Source: Lepturacanthus savala (lineage: Eukaryota > Chordata > Actinopteri > Scombriformes > Trichiuridae). Taken from it: DNA of 64,000 bases. Position numbers and translations under genes: made by a program. The notes beneath the pieces were generated by a model. That model searched no databases. It had not been told where the DNA came from and was given only the letters and a program-made list of their open reading frames with translations. Positions 23,390 through 34,992 of this stretch are shown piece after piece (within the stretch, counting starts at the first letter, position 1; every line of letters begins with the position of its first letter). The stretch spans positions 3,887,920 to 3,951,919 of the forward strand of contig CM060475.1 of the NCBI GenBank assembly GCA_030544235.1, in the 5' to 3' direction.

Positions 23390-25135
23390 TTCCCATGATA
23401 TCAGTTATGATCCTTGCAACATACATCAACTAGTGATGCAACCTGGGCACATCGTCAGTGATGATACCTGGGATCACTGAGTGTTTCGGGTCTTTCAAGC
23501 ATCATACACTCTCCTCCAGGTGACCCTGCTGGGGCTGATCAGACCCCAGCCTGTGCCCAGGAAGTGCTACCCTACCCACGGATCTCCTCTCCTGATCCAC
23601 AGCCACCGCGAGGCAACCTCAGCTGCCTCCGTAGCCTCCTTAATGGCCCTTTGCTTACTGGCCCCTGTGATGCCCAGCATGCTGTACACCCTACAGAGGG
23701 ACTGGCCTGCGAACCCTCTGCATCCCACCTCAATGGGCTCACATCTTGCTCGCCACCCGTTGCGCCGACACTCCTCCACCAGGTCCTGGTACTTTACCCT
23801 CTTCCTCTCATTGGCCTCCTCGATGTGGTCTTCCCACGGGACTGTGAGCTCCAGGAGCACGACCTGCTTGGAAGATGCCGATGTCAGCACCACATCTGGC
23901 CTCAGTGATGTTATTGCCACATTCTCTGGGAACTTTAGTTGTTTTCCCAAATCAACTCTCAGCTCCCAGTCTTGTGACATTGCCAGCAGGCCAGCTGAAG
24001 AGGTCTTAGCAGCAGCTGGTAGTTCTTCCCCTGCTTTCACGAAGGTGATGGTATTTCTCACCGGGCGGAGACACTTGCAGTGGGTGATTCCACTGCAGAT
24101 GGTGTTCGCTATCGCCTTCAAAACTTGGTCATGACGCCAGCGATAGCGCCCTTCACTCAGGCCCCTTGGGCAGCAGCTCAAAATGTGCTCCAGGGTCCCT
24201 CTCTTCTGGCACAGAGTGCACACTGGAGACTCCACCTTCCCCCAGCAAAATAAATTCGAGGGGCTAGGAAGTACATCATAAATGGCCTGGGTCAGAAATT
24301 TTATGCGCTGGGGCTTGGCTTTCCACAGCTCGGTCCAGGTGACTCTGCGCTCTGCTACCTGCTCCCATCGCGTCCAGGCTCCCTGCTGCCGCATACCAAC
24401 CACCCTGCTGGCTCGCTCTTCTTCAACTGCTGCTCACACCTCCTCCTGGAGCAGTGCTCTCCTGTCCTTCCCCTTTGCCTTGTTGTAGCGAGGTGTTTTA
24501 CTGCTACCCAGGCCTGCTCTTCCCCAAGCCACCGTCCCCACCAGAGCCCTGTGCTGCAGCCGTGATTCGGCGACATCCACAGCCTCTGCTGCCCTCCATT
24601 TCCGCCCTGGTCTAACTTCAATCCCAGCTTGTGAGACTTTTGGGTCGGGTGACTCTCTGTATTGCATCACCTCCCTAGTACGGCTCACCTTGAATTCTTC
24701 ATTCAGGCTGCTGATGGGGAGCTTAAGCTTGTTGTTTCTCCCATACAGGGCAATGCTGCTCAGACTTCTAGGCAGACCAAGCCACTTCCGCAGGAACCTG
24801 CTCACTCTCCTCTCAAAGCCCTCGACTGTGGAGATCGGAACCACATACACCAAGAGGGGCCAGAGAATCCTTGGGAGGATGCCATGTTGATACAACCAGG
24901 CCTTGAACTTGCCCGGTAGACCTGATTTATCCACATTGGCTAGCCAAGCCTCCAGCTCTTGGTTGGTCGACTGGATTGCTGCTTTGTCTTTCAGACTGCA
25001 GTCGAACATCTTCCCCAGGCTCTTCACTGGTTTGTCGGTGATGGATGGTATTTGGGTGCTGCCAAGTGTGAAATGGAACTTGTTGGTGACCTTTCCTTTC
25101 CTTAGCACAAGGGATCTGGATTTTCCCATAATTGC
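23390..25135 (-). mobile_element. 5'-truncated R2-superclade LINE, 3' end with restriction-like endonuclease
   Basis: The minus-strand frame from about 25135 to 23567 encodes the post-catalytic RT/thumb region (KSRSLVLRKG, KSLGKMFD, LPRILWPLLVY, RKWLGLPRSL), then a CCHC finger CTLCQKRGTLEHILSCC (C-x2-C-x7-H-x4-C) and a restriction-like endonuclease (LRPDVVL...LLELTVPWED...RCEPIEVGCRGF). This architecture defines the R2/R4/NeSL/HERO-type LINEs. The catalytic RT core (YADD) is missing, so it is a dead 5' truncation. One in-frame TGA at 24434-24436 breaks an otherwise open frame. About 170 bp of 3' UTR follows. The insert lies outside kynu, 3.5 kb from its last exon. Confidence 0.88.
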
Positions 25136-26810
25136 AACTGAAGAAATAATAAAATCATCAATTATCCCCAAAACACTGCATTTTATTTAGTTGAGACTAT
25201 CACCAGGCAATGTGTATTGGAGGCAAGAAATTTCCATTCTAGGTCTTTATAGGAAAATCTGACCTTACTAGCAGGAGTATGTAGAAATTTGTAGAATGTC
25301 TTCTTTAGTCATGGTCATGTTCAAGAAAGATGTGGGTGAAACAGAGCTCACAAACATGGGGAAATATGAGTATAAGTTATATCTAGAGAGAATAGCATCT
25401 GTCCATAAGGGGGGGGGGGGGGGTGAAAGTGAGGCTGGCTATAAGAAAGTAGTCAAAATCTTTTGTAGTACTGTGTTAACTGTAAGTATTGAATTCCAAA
25501 GTGCAGATGTTCAAAAGTACTGAGTGAACATCTCTGACTGTCAGTCGATTGTAATGTGACATGTAAGTCTATACATTTCTAAATGAATCTAGGATGACTA
25601 AAGTACTTGCACCAACCCAAATAATCAAAGTCAAGCTAGTGTCTAATTGTCCATTATTTTCTAATGTCAGACACACCTTTTTGTGCTAGTGTGTGAAAGT
25701 CACAAGCCCACAGTCATCATTAAAACAGTAAATTTACATATTCTGTCTTTTTACAGTTTAAGCTCAAGTAGCCCAAGGAAAGGCAATAGCCAGCCCCATG
25801 TTCAATTATTTATTCTCACATCACCCCAAAAAAGATGACAAATGCTAATTCGGGTCCATTCCCCAGCTGGGCATCCAAGTGCTCATTAGTTTTAAAGAAG
25901 GTTAATCCATTTAGGTTTTGCATATTGATATGCCAATTATGTGGAATAGGCATCCGTCAAGGTAATAGTGCATAAACATATGCAAGAACATTAGGGAGAA
26001 GTCAACGTTGTAATAAAGTAGGTGTTAATTGGTGAAGGGAGGACTGTCGGCTAACTGGTGTGTGTAATGGGGGGGGGGGGGGTTGTTCATCAGTGATATT
26101 GTTTTCAGAAATCATTTGGAAACCTCATGCTGTGAGGCCCACAAGCATGAGCAAAGAGGAGGAGGGTCATTGTGGGAGTCATCATTTGATACATTAGTTG
26201 TTGAGAAAAAGCAAAAAAGAGAACTATACCTGTAGACACAATTTACTGCAGTGTTTATTGAGATGTTTGTTTCAATCAGGAAATCAAACTTTAATCCTTC
26301 TGTGTCAAGTGTGTCTGCTTGTATAAAGAAATGAGTGATGGCAAAGACTTTGAGCAAACACAATAATCAGTCATTACATTCAAGCAGGCCAAACAGTGAG
26401 GCATAGTTGATGTGAAATAAATAGTATCAGCTAAACATTGTGTGCAGGGTTTTTGTGTGTTTTATGCAATTTTTTTGTTCTTTATTTTTTTTTGGGGGGG
26501 GGCAACTAATACCTAAGTGGGTAAAAGGTGTCAACTTCTGTTTTGTATATATGTCTTTGTGAAGTAGAAATCTTTAGATGTGAATAAATATTAACGTCTA
26601 AATAAGTACACCTGTTGTACATCACATTCATGATGTCTTAACTGTTACAGGTGAGGTTTGGGGGGGGTATTTATTGGTCGTAGGTCAGTTACATAGGTCT
26701 CCAGTTTAATCTAAAGAGTAGTTAAAAAAGTACTATACTAATATGTAACAAAGTAGAAGAACCCTTAGTGTCTTTTACTATTTGTTGGTGTGAGTTTATA
26801 GTTCAGGTCT
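25136..26810. other. Intergenic between the LINE and the kynu 3' end
   Basis: AT-rich with two poly-G runs. Translations are short and uninformative. No gene or recognised element. Confidence 0.55.
25409..25423. repeat. Poly-G tract (15 G)
   Basis: Homopolymer in intergenic sequence. A second of 14 G lies at 26069-26082 and a poly-C of 13 at 701-713. These are potential G-quadruplex or assembly-error sites. Confidence 0.95.
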
Positions 26811-26833
26811 AAAGACAGAAATGTCTACTTTAT

Positions 26834-26839
26834 TTTATT
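26834..26839 (-). terminator. kynu: kynu polyadenylation signal AATAAA
   Basis: AATAAA on the minus strand (tttatt on plus), about 70 bp past the kynu stop codon at 26907-26909. It fits a very short 3' UTR that also contains a GCA/CTG trinucleotide run (26858-26883). Cleavage would fall near 26.81-26.82 kb. Confidence 0.6.
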
Positions 26840-26857
26840 AGACCTAGAAAAGGGTGC

Positions 26858-26883
26858 GAGCAGCAGCAGCAGCAGCAGCAGCA
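26858..26883. repeat. (GCA)n in kynu 3' UTR
   Basis: About eight GCA units (TGC/CTG on the sense strand), 24 bp past the kynu stop and close to the GCT/AGC run that encodes the terminal serines. Confidence 0.9.
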
Positions 26884-26906
26884 ACACTCCCATGTTGTCT
26901 CTTCAT

Positions 26907-27089
26907 TCATTGGCTGCTGCTGCTGGCGGTGAGTGAAGATCCGAGGGTTTCTATGAAGCGGTGAACATCGCTGAAGGAGTTGTAGAGTGGTACTGGAGCT
27001 ACACGCAGCACACTGGGCTCCCTCATGTCACACTTGAGATGAGAAAGACAAAAGAAATGGTCAGAATGGTTTCTTCAAATCTAGTAGCT

Positions 27090-27131
<42 letters not shown>

Positions 27132-30100
27132 AGGATCTGATAATTTCACAGGATGAGTCAAATTAGTAGTTTAATTGAGAGATATGATGTGATATGATAG
27201 AGTAACTATGAAATCTGATGTGTAGGTAGGTAGTGAGTGAGTGAGTGAGTGTGTGTGTGTGTGTGGGGTAGGTACACACAGCCACTCCTCTTTTCTCAAG
27301 CTCCTGGAAGACTTTTCTGATTGGAACAGAGAAGCTGAGTGATAGCTGGCAGCCTCTCTGCTGGGGGTTAGAGGGTGTGAGGATATGGACGTAGGGCTTG
27401 TTGGGGTGGGCAGGGTCCTTGCTGTAGTAGTGCTGGATCAGGTACTCCAGGTAGCCTGTCAGCAGCAGGGATTTCCTGCGCAATGCCTCCATACTGGTCA
27501 TATTGAACACCTGGGGAGGAGTTTCCAAAGGAGTAGGTTAGGGTCCTTGAAGTGATCCAGCAAAGACCCTGACACAGGTGTGTTTGGACCTACCTCTAAA
27601 CTGGCCTGTAGGGGGCACACCAGCAGGATGGGCTGGTTCGACAGCCTGAAGCCACTCACACCAGGCTGAAGCTGCATCTCTGAAAAGCAACGAAAGAAAA
27701 CGAGATGTGTAATAAGCAGCACCGTCAATGGAAGAGTCCAAACACAAAGAGTGCAAAACAGTTAAGGCTAAAGTCCTTTCCCTACCGTTGTTCATCTGGA
27801 ATCGAGTTTTGAGGTCATGTCCCCACCACCCCAACAAGCTAGAGGAAGGAAAGAAAGAGAGCAAGTGATTAGCAGGACACCCAGGTGGCAGCCAATGACC
27901 CGAGATCCAAGAAGGGAATAGCAGTAGATAGAGGTCCGCGTCGCCGTCCCCGCTCGTCGGACTCGCGCAGTCAGACTCGAACTCAAAACGTCTTTACTCA
28001 AAGAAGTCTTCACGCACAAGACGGCTTCACGCGACGCTTCGCTGACGCGAACTCCACACTCCTTGCTACATACCCCCCAGGCCCCCTCCTCTCACCACCC
28101 ATGGCCTATCCTGATTGGCCACCACCAACCACCTCACCTGTTCTACATGACAATGATTGAAACCCCATCAGTTTCACCTGCTGGGACTATACATGCATTT
28201 AGGGGGCTTGGCAATCTATTGTGATGCACTACTCCAATTCTTTTCTTGCTGGCATCTCTCCCGCCCATTTGACACATTTGTGTTGCCTCTGGTTCTTTGG
28301 ACAAATGCACATCACTTGGATTTCTTCTCCAATACTGGCACAGGTGTGAGAGAGGAGCCAAGTCCACACCAGCAATGTGCTAGCACCACCTCAGGCACTG
28401 GTCATAGCAATAAAGGACAATTGCACTCCTACAGGTCCCCAGGAGTACACCTTCCTGTTTACCATCATAGTGCACCTTTGACCTTGTTCTGCAGATATTC
28501 TATCTACCAGCAACAAGACTTGATCAGGCAGTTGCTTGAAAGAGGCAACTGCAACAAGCTTTCTTCTAATGTAGTAGGGGAAAACCCTGTTTCATCTCTA
28601 TGATAGAATAGAAATACAGTACAATAAAGAGTCCTGTTGATGGCAGCAATGCTCCTTTTTGGATGCCAGCTGGCTTAAAGACCCTAAACTACATTGCCCT
28701 TCCACACAACTGCTGCACCCACACTTCCCTAAACACTTCACTGTATCCTCCAGTTGCAGGAGCCTGCAACTGCAGTTACATGTGGATGCAAGGCCAAACA
28801 CAGTCTCTAGACCCACATTGACATGGACAAACCCTGGGTCAGGAGCATCAGCTACTTCAGTCAACACTCACTGGGTTAAACATGTCCATGTGCAATGCTC
28901 TACTATGTTGGGTTTCAAACAATGATTCCTATTGTTATTGATACCTTGATTAACAGTACTACACACCCACTGTCAAAGACTAAGGATAGACTACTACATA
29001 TAACTACAACCAACATAAGCATTTCACACAAGACTCTACAACGCATTGCTGCCAAAACCAAAACATACACATTTACACACAATAGCATTGGGTGGCAGAG
29101 CACAATTTATGTACAGTTAAATTCTCCTACACTAGTGGAGTTTACATTTGAAGTTTGAATTTGGTTCCACTCCAAAGTGAACTAATAGGCTCAAACCTTT
29201 GATTAGTGACAACAGGAAGACTCTGATGTTGTGCAATTGTCACATCATTCACCTCTGACACCAACAATTTCTACATTTTATCACACTGCTTTTACCTGGT
29301 AATTGTGTCACCATGTCAAACACTTACGTTGGTTCAATGGTGCGTTGATGTTTCTCATGGATAAATGCTCCAGCCAGACCGCCAGCACCGGAATTTATGT
29401 ACTGTGTAAATGTGACAGCAAGCAAGTCAGCATCTAAACAACACATTTACGATACATGAAACATCTGCACATGTTTGGTGCAGCTTTCCTTCCTCTCAGC
29501 TCACCTTGTATGAGCACCAGCAGGCAAAGTCCACTCCCCAGTCGTGCAGCTTCAGTTCAGCATTTCCTGCTGCATGAGCACAGTCGAAACCAACATAACA
29601 GCCCTGGCAGACACACAGGACTTGACATTAGATTTACATTTGATATTCTCTATTGCACTCCTTAACAGTACTTGAAATACAGAACCTCTGACACTTGACA
29701 GTGACATGTCAGACTTTCACATCCATCACCCCTTTCACACCTACACATCAACTATTTCAGATCAATTACATCACAAGAAAGAAATGTTCATCTTTTCCAC
29801 ATTACTTCTGACAATACATTTGTGCTCTGGACCAAAGCTTATGATGGTCTTCATGTATCTACACACAGGGTGCATGGTGACTTTGGATGTTTACCTTCCT
29901 GTGGCCAGCCTCAGTGATGGCAGCCATATTGAACAACTGTCCAGTGTAGTACTGAACTCCACTAAACATCACCACAGCAATAGAGTCACCCTCCTTCTCA
30001 ATCACCTCCAGGATGTCCTCTGTCCTCAGAGTCACTTCTCCCTGATGAAGCACAAACAGCAGCAGGTCACATTTCCCCCTCCAGTCTGAGTAGTTCACTT

Positions 30101-33100
30101 TCTCCCATCTTTACATGAGTCACAATGGTTTTCTTCTGAATGTGTTGCATCCTCCAATACGGTTCCACACCTTGACACCACCCCCCAACCAGCCTCTAGA
30201 AGATGCTGTTGTTCCTGACACAGCAGTCAACAGTCATATCTAATCTATCCCTTTGTCTGCTCATTTGAGGATTTGCACATCAAAGCATGCAAGATAAATT
30301 CAACAAAAGCATTGAAGGTGACCTGAGGATCACCTAGCATTATGGTTATGTATACAATTCTCTATTATACTACTAAAACAATCTTTGTATGCAACTGAAA
30401 TAATGTCACAATAAAACTCAACAATGAATATACAGCTTTTATGTTGGGAATGTTCGAGATTGTAATTACTTGATCAATAATCCTTTAGATTCAATTATCC
30501 TGCAACAACAACTCTGTATTCAACCATATTTACTGTTTCTTTGAATGTTTCACAAAAACACTTTGACAGTGCCAAGTATCAAGACATACTGATCTCAAAA
30601 CAGCTACAAGGACAGCGATAAACAGCTGACAACTTCACAACCTGAGCAACACATCACATGGAGAAGAAGATAAGCATGAACCAAGACATGTTGTTCCAAG
30701 ATGTATAAAGTTGTCTGTCTGTCTATCTAGCTGTTTTAAAGACAAAACTTGTTTTTGGTTATTTTAACAAGCTTCACTTTTGGAACCTGTTTAATTCAAC
30801 AACTATTTTGTTGGAAAATCAACATATGAACAACTGAAATACTAACTACCACCTTTACAAGCTCACTGGAATGCCTTTTGTTTCACCTGTTCATATAAAA
30901 TCTGTATAAAATACTGATTTTAGATATTTTGATGATAAATAAAATCTGTTCTGTCACAAATATCATGAGCAGGTGTCATACTTAAATAACAAAATTGGTT
31001 CAGTGTGACTGTTAAGCAACTGTGAAAAGTGAATTAAACACTTTTTTGCCTTTTCTGGTTATTTATTTAGCAGCCACATACTTTTGACTAGTTTCTTTTG
31101 AACAAATACAGTCATTGCTTCAAAAATAGACTATGTGCACAATATCACTCAAGTCCATTATTTACTCCCTATGGTCCACTTTATACATACATATGCACAC
31201 ATAGTTGCTATCTGTCATTTTCTCTGTCAAAGTATTTTCTGGTTCTTCTTAGCAACCTGCCTCATTCTCTCATTCTTTCAAACCCCTGGACAAACACACC
31301 TTCCCAGAGCAGTTTAAACACTGCTATGTATTAAATTGACTTATTTTTTCACATGATTTTGTAAGTTACTATATGCAGAGATGTCAGGTTTTGCAGGTTT
31401 TTACTAATCCAGTCTGTACACTGGTTAAGTAACACTTGGACTTACGGGTCTGGGCGACTGCAGCAACATGCTCTGCTCAGGGTCAAACCCTCGCAGTCGG
31501 ATCTGAGACTCGACAGCGTACTGAGGACAAAGGTGACGGGTTCAGAACAGGGACACCAAAGACCTCCACAACAGCTCCACAAACACACAGACGATTTACT
31601 ACATAACACGGCAAGGGCTTTGTTTGAGGTGCTAATCGCCCAAGACACAGTTCAGTGTCTATTTGCTCACGTGATCTGAAGGGAAGGCCTTGTCCTCCAG
31701 AAGGATTTTGTGGCGAGCCGCTGTGGGTTTATAGAAGGAAAGCTGCAATATTTTACGAGATGAAAGAGAGATGAAATGTTAGTATTCACACATTTACATT
31801 TCTTATGTTTGTGTCACTCACTTCACAAATGTGTGAAGTGGGATAAAAAAATATGAGATCACAAACTTTCTGAGCATCAAACAACATAAACTACCATAGA
31901 CACTGACCATTAGAAGGTGTAAATTAACTGTGAGGCCGTTCATCAGTGCCACTTCCTCAGATTTAGCTCCTGGAACAACAAAACATGGATTTTTTTTTCC
32001 CATCAAACTATTCATAAACCAGACTTATTAAAACTCAACACACAAACTCATTGTTTTTCGAGCTTTCCTGTTAAAGCCGCTGATATCTGAGTCATCAAAC
32101 AGTACTTATTGTCAATTCTGACCCTGAAACATAATTACTATAATATATACTGTAATTGTTTAGTTGTATGGAAGGTCCCTGCCTAAGTGCTTTAACATAT
32201 CTGTAATAGCACAACCAAGGTCAATACTGAATGTACGATTCAGCCTCCCGACCTAAACGCTCTGTCTAGAACTGCAGATTTGTTTAAAAGGCCTTTCTGT
32301 GTACTTTAAACTCTACAAATGCAAGAGTGCAGTGACCTGCACAAACAGACTTCATCTGAAAAGTAACTTCAGTTGTCAAACAAGGCAAGTATAATATGAC
32401 GATGGTGATGATGATAATCATATTAATAATACTAATAAATTATCCATTTATCCTTCTTCTTCTTTAAGCGTGTAGTGCTTTGATTTCTATTTGTTGTGTT
32501 GCCTAACAATGTACAAACAAATGTTGTTGTCACAATTATGATGTAGTCTAATTGGTCTGCGCTCTTAAAAGTGAATTTTGGTATCTGACTTCATGTTTCT
32601 TGATAGACATCGGACCTCTTGTGTCTTATATTTATGTATAGGATTAAACACAATTGGAGTAATTTTTTAACAATGTTTAAACTTTGGAGCATGTTGTTAA
32701 TGTTCTTCTTGAGTAAATATATCTTGAACCTATATTCAAGAATTTATGGTTGTGGTAGAAAGCTTAGATATAGATACGGTTTTTATTACCTCTGTCAATT
32801 AGTCATGAGATGTTATGGTTTTGTTGTGTTCTCTTTTTCCTTGTTTTTCCACAGCGCAGCGGGGCGTGGCCTGGGACGGTCTGCGGCTCAGGACGAGACA
32901 CAGCTGCCGGTGATCTGCAAACACCAGGTCCCATATATACCCGGAAGCAACGTTACACCGGCGCCGGAGTATACTAGCCTATGTCGCCAGTGATTTATGA
33001 CCAAGCCTCGTCCCAGTACCAGTCTACATGTTCGCCGACGTTTCCCTGTGTTTTTGGACTATTCCCTTTTTGCGCACTTACCGTTTTTTTTCCTTTTTCA

Positions 33101-34113
33101 CTACAGCTTCTCCTGCCTTCTTCCGCTTCACGCCGTCCCCTACTCCAGAGAACCTGGCTCCCCCGTTCCTGGCTGCCTTCCCCCAGCCAGCGCCCTTAGT
33201 TTATTTGTGCACGCCTTTTTGTTGGAATAAACCTCTTTTTGCACCGTACGCCCGTCTCTGCTCTGGGGTTCCGCAAAAACCAAACCGTCTCATGAGATGT
33301 CTTAAATGTTTACATGTTAGTTAATATGTAAGCTCTCAGAAGAAGAGTATTGATCAGTGTTTAAGGTTAGGCTATTAATTTAGGAAGTGACAAGAGTCTC
33401 ACTATTCTTCTAAGATGACCGTCTTAGTTTGACCTTCTTTGTTCTTCTAGCCTAGATAAGAGATTTAGATAAATCTCCAGTGACTAGGCTTCATGTTTGG
33501 TTCACGCTGACTGAACTGACCCTCTGACCACAGAAGAATAAAGACCACTCTTACCAACAACGTTAGCCATGAGCCCCTCTATGTTGTTTTCAGCCCACGC
33601 CCAAGGTCGAGAGCCTTCTGTGTGACCGTGGACCCCCCTGCAAAAACACTTGATTTTAGGAAATGCAAACGCAGAACCTATATAATCAGATTGCTGATTA
33701 AAGATACAGATTGTATATGTCAACTCAGAGTTAGCCTACGTCTTGGCCCATTTCTCCAACTCCTCTTCCAGGTACTTCTTTGCCTTTTTGGGCTGAAGCC
33801 CCAAAGAGTTTCCCACAAGGTAGATGCAGTCTTTGGTGCCGTCGACAAGCGACAGATCGGCTGCAAAAGACAATTAAAATGATTTTACAAATGACTTATT
33901 GTGCAGTATCCATCTGCTTTATCTTTCACGTTGGGTCTTTGACTCACATGGAGGTAAATCTGCTATTTTAGGCACCAGAAATTCCCCTCTGAGATGCCGC
34001 AGGGCGTCGTGTTTGTCGAGATGAGCGGCCACTTCTGCAGAGGTGGAGCTGCAGCCCAGCAGCGCTGAAACTCTCTCCACTGTTTCTTTTGCTGAGCCGG
34101 TGAACGGGTCCAT
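26907..34113 (-). CDS. kynu: Kynureninase, complete, 13 coding exons, 464 aa
   Basis: Cytosolic PLP enzyme of the kynurenine (tryptophan) pathway. It cleaves L-kynurenine or 3-hydroxykynurenine to (hydroxy)anthranilate plus alanine. Coding exons in transcript order: 33948-34113, 33740-33860, 33555-33637, 31908-31969, 31671-31742, 31446-31520, 29895-30041, 29505-29603, 29328-29401, 27786-27838, 27594-27679, 27280-27510, 26907-27032. All junctions are GT-AG with matching phase; total 1395 nt including TGA, against 465 aa for human KYNU from memory. Key residues seen: H101 (GVHGH), D249 in FDCAH, the PLP lysine K275 in WCSYK, W304 in GWWGH, and S331-N332 in LSNQP. Each sits one residue before its human counterpart. 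ATG at 34113 has a strong context (ACAATGG), 17 nt after a CTGCAG acceptor. The C-terminus ends in a short Ser run from AGC repeats. No break or missing catalytic residue. Confidence 0.97.
27087..27131. repeat. (TAG)n microsatellite in kynu last intron
   Basis: About 14 TAG units, 55 bp upstream (in transcript sense) of the last kynu exon. A GGTA/GAGT/GT compound microsatellite lies at 27222-27265, just after the donor of the preceding exon, so the 247-bp intron is mostly simple repeat. Confidence 0.95.
27865..28140. mobile_element. CpG-rich inserted segment in kynu intron, probable retroelement fragment
   Basis: An abrupt block of CpG-rich sequence (gcgtcgccgtccccgctcgtcgg, cacgcgacgcttcgctgacgcg) inside AT-rich intron 9. 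On the minus strand it reads like an LTR R/U5 region with an AGTAAA-type signal. The ends and target duplication are unclear. The class is inferred from composition only. Confidence 0.3.
29505..29603 (-). CDS. kynu: kynu exon 8: PLP-binding exon (residues 243-275)
   Basis: This 99-bp, phase 0-0 exon holds the aspartate that contacts the PLP ring nitrogen in the family (D249, in GFDCAHAAGN) and ends exactly on the Schiff-base lysine (K275 in FACWCSYK). The next exon (29328-29401) begins with the glycine-rich YINSGAGGLAGAF stretch. Both blocks are conserved in kynureninases, so the gene is predicted to be catalytically competent. Confidence 0.95.
32811..33292 (+). mobile_element. Solo LTR in kynu intron 3, antisense to kynu
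   Basis: Starts TGTTATGG and ends CTCA, so TG...CA, flanked by TGAGA on both sides (32806-32810 and 33293-33297), a 5-bp target duplication. Inside, in LTR order, are a TATATA box (about 32934), GC-rich U3/R-like sequence and AATAAA at 33226-33231. No internal retroelement genes remain. The repeat of flanking sequence is 11 bp (tcatgagatgt) if chance matches are counted. An element with longer target duplications is the alternative. Confidence 0.65.
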
Positions 34114-34900
34114 TGTGGTGAGACTGGTGGCTGCAGACAGACAGAACACATACGCTTTGTAAATCTAGAAACATTATTATCACTTTCTGTCTAAGGTATC
34201 AATTGCGAGTGTTTTCTTGACACAAAAAACATTTGGATTTTGATAATTAGTTGAAGTTCCTTAAACTTGTAGTTAAGTATGTGTATGGTACAATTATATT
34301 ACTCAACATCTCTAATTTACTTTCTCAACATATCAAAGAATGCATGTGAAGGAAAATCCATCTTAAGTCATAAGGAACTCAGAAAAGACAACATTTCATC
34401 ATTTGACCATGAATATCTGAGGATTATTTGATAAAATATCACCAGTTTTTGCTGATACAGCATATAACCTGCACCTGCTTTTAACACAGGAGGAAATGCA
34501 TTATTGTATTTAATACTATACAGATTTATAACTATCACAATCAACATATTGTGCCGAATATTCTAATTGGAATGTGCATGTGTGTAGGATGGAATAAAGA
34601 CTTCACTTCTTTAAAAGCATCCATTATAACATCCCTTCACCGCGGCTGACGCTCAGTTAACTCGGTTAAATCGATATTTACTGACATGTTGCACATATTT
34701 TTCAGTTCATGCATAATTAAAATTCTCGGTGATATATTCGCGCATCGCGTATTAGAAAATGCTCAGAAATAGTAGAAAAAAGACGCTTAACTTACCCGAG
34801 AATCGTCACATTTTAACTTCACTGACAGTCGTTGATTCCAATGTCAACATTTACTATTAAGGCGCCATTCGGCATATTTTTATCAGTAGAAATTTACATA
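34114..34900 (-). promoter_or_regulatory. kynu: kynu 5' untranslated region and probable promoter-proximal exon
   Basis: The first coding exon is preceded by a CTGCAG acceptor (exon start 34130). A matching upstream donor, CTCGG|GTAAGT, ends at 34796, which suggests a non-coding first exon around 34797-34900 and a 0.67-kb 5' UTR intron. A second donor-like site on the same strand near 35082 (CTCTCAG|GTATTT) could end an alternative first exon. No TATA box is obvious. The transcription start is inferred, not seen. Confidence 0.5.
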
Positions 34901-34973
34901 CATATACAAGTAATATATGTTTAGAAACGAGGACTCATGTTATTGCCAACATGGCAAGTTTCTGTCCCTCAAA

Positions 34974-34992
34974 GCATTATGGGAGTTGTAGT
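34974..34992 (-). promoter_or_regulatory. ZNF143/Staf-type motif upstream of kynu
   Basis: On the minus strand this reads ACTACAACTCCCATAATGC. It differs by only a few bases from the long SBS/ZNF143 consensus (ACTACAATTCCCAGAATGC-type) found at many vertebrate promoters. It lies about 180 bp upstream of the inferred first-exon donor, where a core-promoter activator would be expected. Base identity is seen; function is inferred. Confidence 0.55.

Larger units (their letters stand above)
28141..33554 (-). other. kynu introns 3 to 9
   Basis: Contains six short exons (listed in the kynu entry) and the solo LTR. Remaining stretches of more than 300 bp (28141-29327, 30042-31445, 31970-32805) show only intron-like AT-rich sequence. 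Confidence 0.6.

Noticed and set aside
23481..24134. 217-codon plus-strand open frame
   Set aside because: Antisense shadow of the LINE endonuclease frame.
33919..34183. Upstream ATG (34149) as the kynu start
   Set aside because: It lies beyond a strong CTGCAG acceptor, so it is probably intronic. ATG at 34113 has the better context and gives the family length.
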